From Bacillota bacterium (GTDB lineage: Bacteria > Bacillota > Sulfobacillia > Symbiobacteriales > ZC4RG38), in contig QGUP01000178.1 in NCBI GenBank assembly GCA_003242505.1, forward strand, positions 1-5,092: a stretch of DNA of 5,092 bases, given 5' to 3'. Numbering within the stretch: the first letter of the stretch is position 1; the number at the start of each line of letters is the position of its first letter. The notes below the pieces were generated by a model. It saw only the letters and a list, made by a program, of their open reading frames with translations, ran no database searches and was not told the origin of the DNA. A program made the position numbers and the translations under genes. Below, in pieces: positions 5,068 through 5,092 of the stretch.

Positions 5068-5092
5068 ATGAACATCACCCTGACCGAGAAGG
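5068..5092 (+). CDS. Start of a gene, possibly IscA/HesB-type iron-sulfur assembly protein
   Basis: Only eight full codons are inside the window: MNITLTEK. The ATG is preceded by AAGGGGGGGA with 7-nt spacing and by a good promoter, so the gene start is secure; a GTG one codon earlier is too near the Shine-Dalgarno. The opening I-T-L-T-E-K is typical of A-type Fe-S carrier proteins (IscA/ErpA/HesB), which begin with this strand and helix. Eight residues cannot prove the family. Confidence 0.5.

Overview
This is a very GC-rich bacterial window with no mobile element, CRISPR array or structural RNA gene that I can support. The codon choice (G/C third positions), purine-rich Shine-Dalgarno sites, GTG and TTG starts, and a futalosine-pathway menaquinone gene together fit a high-GC, possibly thermophilic Gram-positive lineage of the Symbiobacterium/Thermaerobacter kind. 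That placement is inference from style and gene content; no phylogenetic marker is present to prove it.

Layout, left to right. (1) The 3' end of a glycolate-oxidase-type iron-sulfur subunit gene (glcF-like, + strand, to 455). (2) A short convergent gap (456-665) with a minus-strand intrinsic terminator, a 23-bp tandem repeat and a strong hairpin. (3) A two-gene minus-strand operon read from 1900 down to 666: a DUF169-family protein of unknown function, overlapping by 10 bp a four-helix membrane protein with one histidine in each of helices 2 and 4. (4) A GC-rich divergent intergenic region (1901-2182) with inverted repeats and a good sigma-A-type promoter facing right. (5) A + strand operon of two CofH/MqnC-superfamily radical SAM enzymes: a recognisable MqnE (aminofutalosine synthase) with an unusual CX5CX2C cluster motif, then a strongly diverged MqnC-like protein. 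A good, probably bidirectional intrinsic terminator ends it at 4585-4614. (6) A 485-bp stretch before the right-hand gene (4583-5067) holding a probable unannotated 36-residue single-pass membrane protein on the minus strand (TTG start, near-perfect Shine-Dalgarno). (7) A clear promoter and ribosome site for a + strand gene whose first eight codons resemble an IscA/HesB-type iron-sulfur assembly protein.

How the parts may work together: MqnE joins the chorismate-derived enolpyruvyl-benzoate to SAM to make aminofutalosine, and MqnC later cyclises dehypoxanthine futalosine, so the operon looks like the two radical SAM steps of menaquinone synthesis. The second enzyme has lost or changed several residues that are near-invariant in MqnC, as I recall that family. 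It is either a lineage-specific MqnC or a paralogue with a new reaction. The divergent DUF169/membrane-protein pair shares the intergenic region with this operon; a functional link is possible but unproven.
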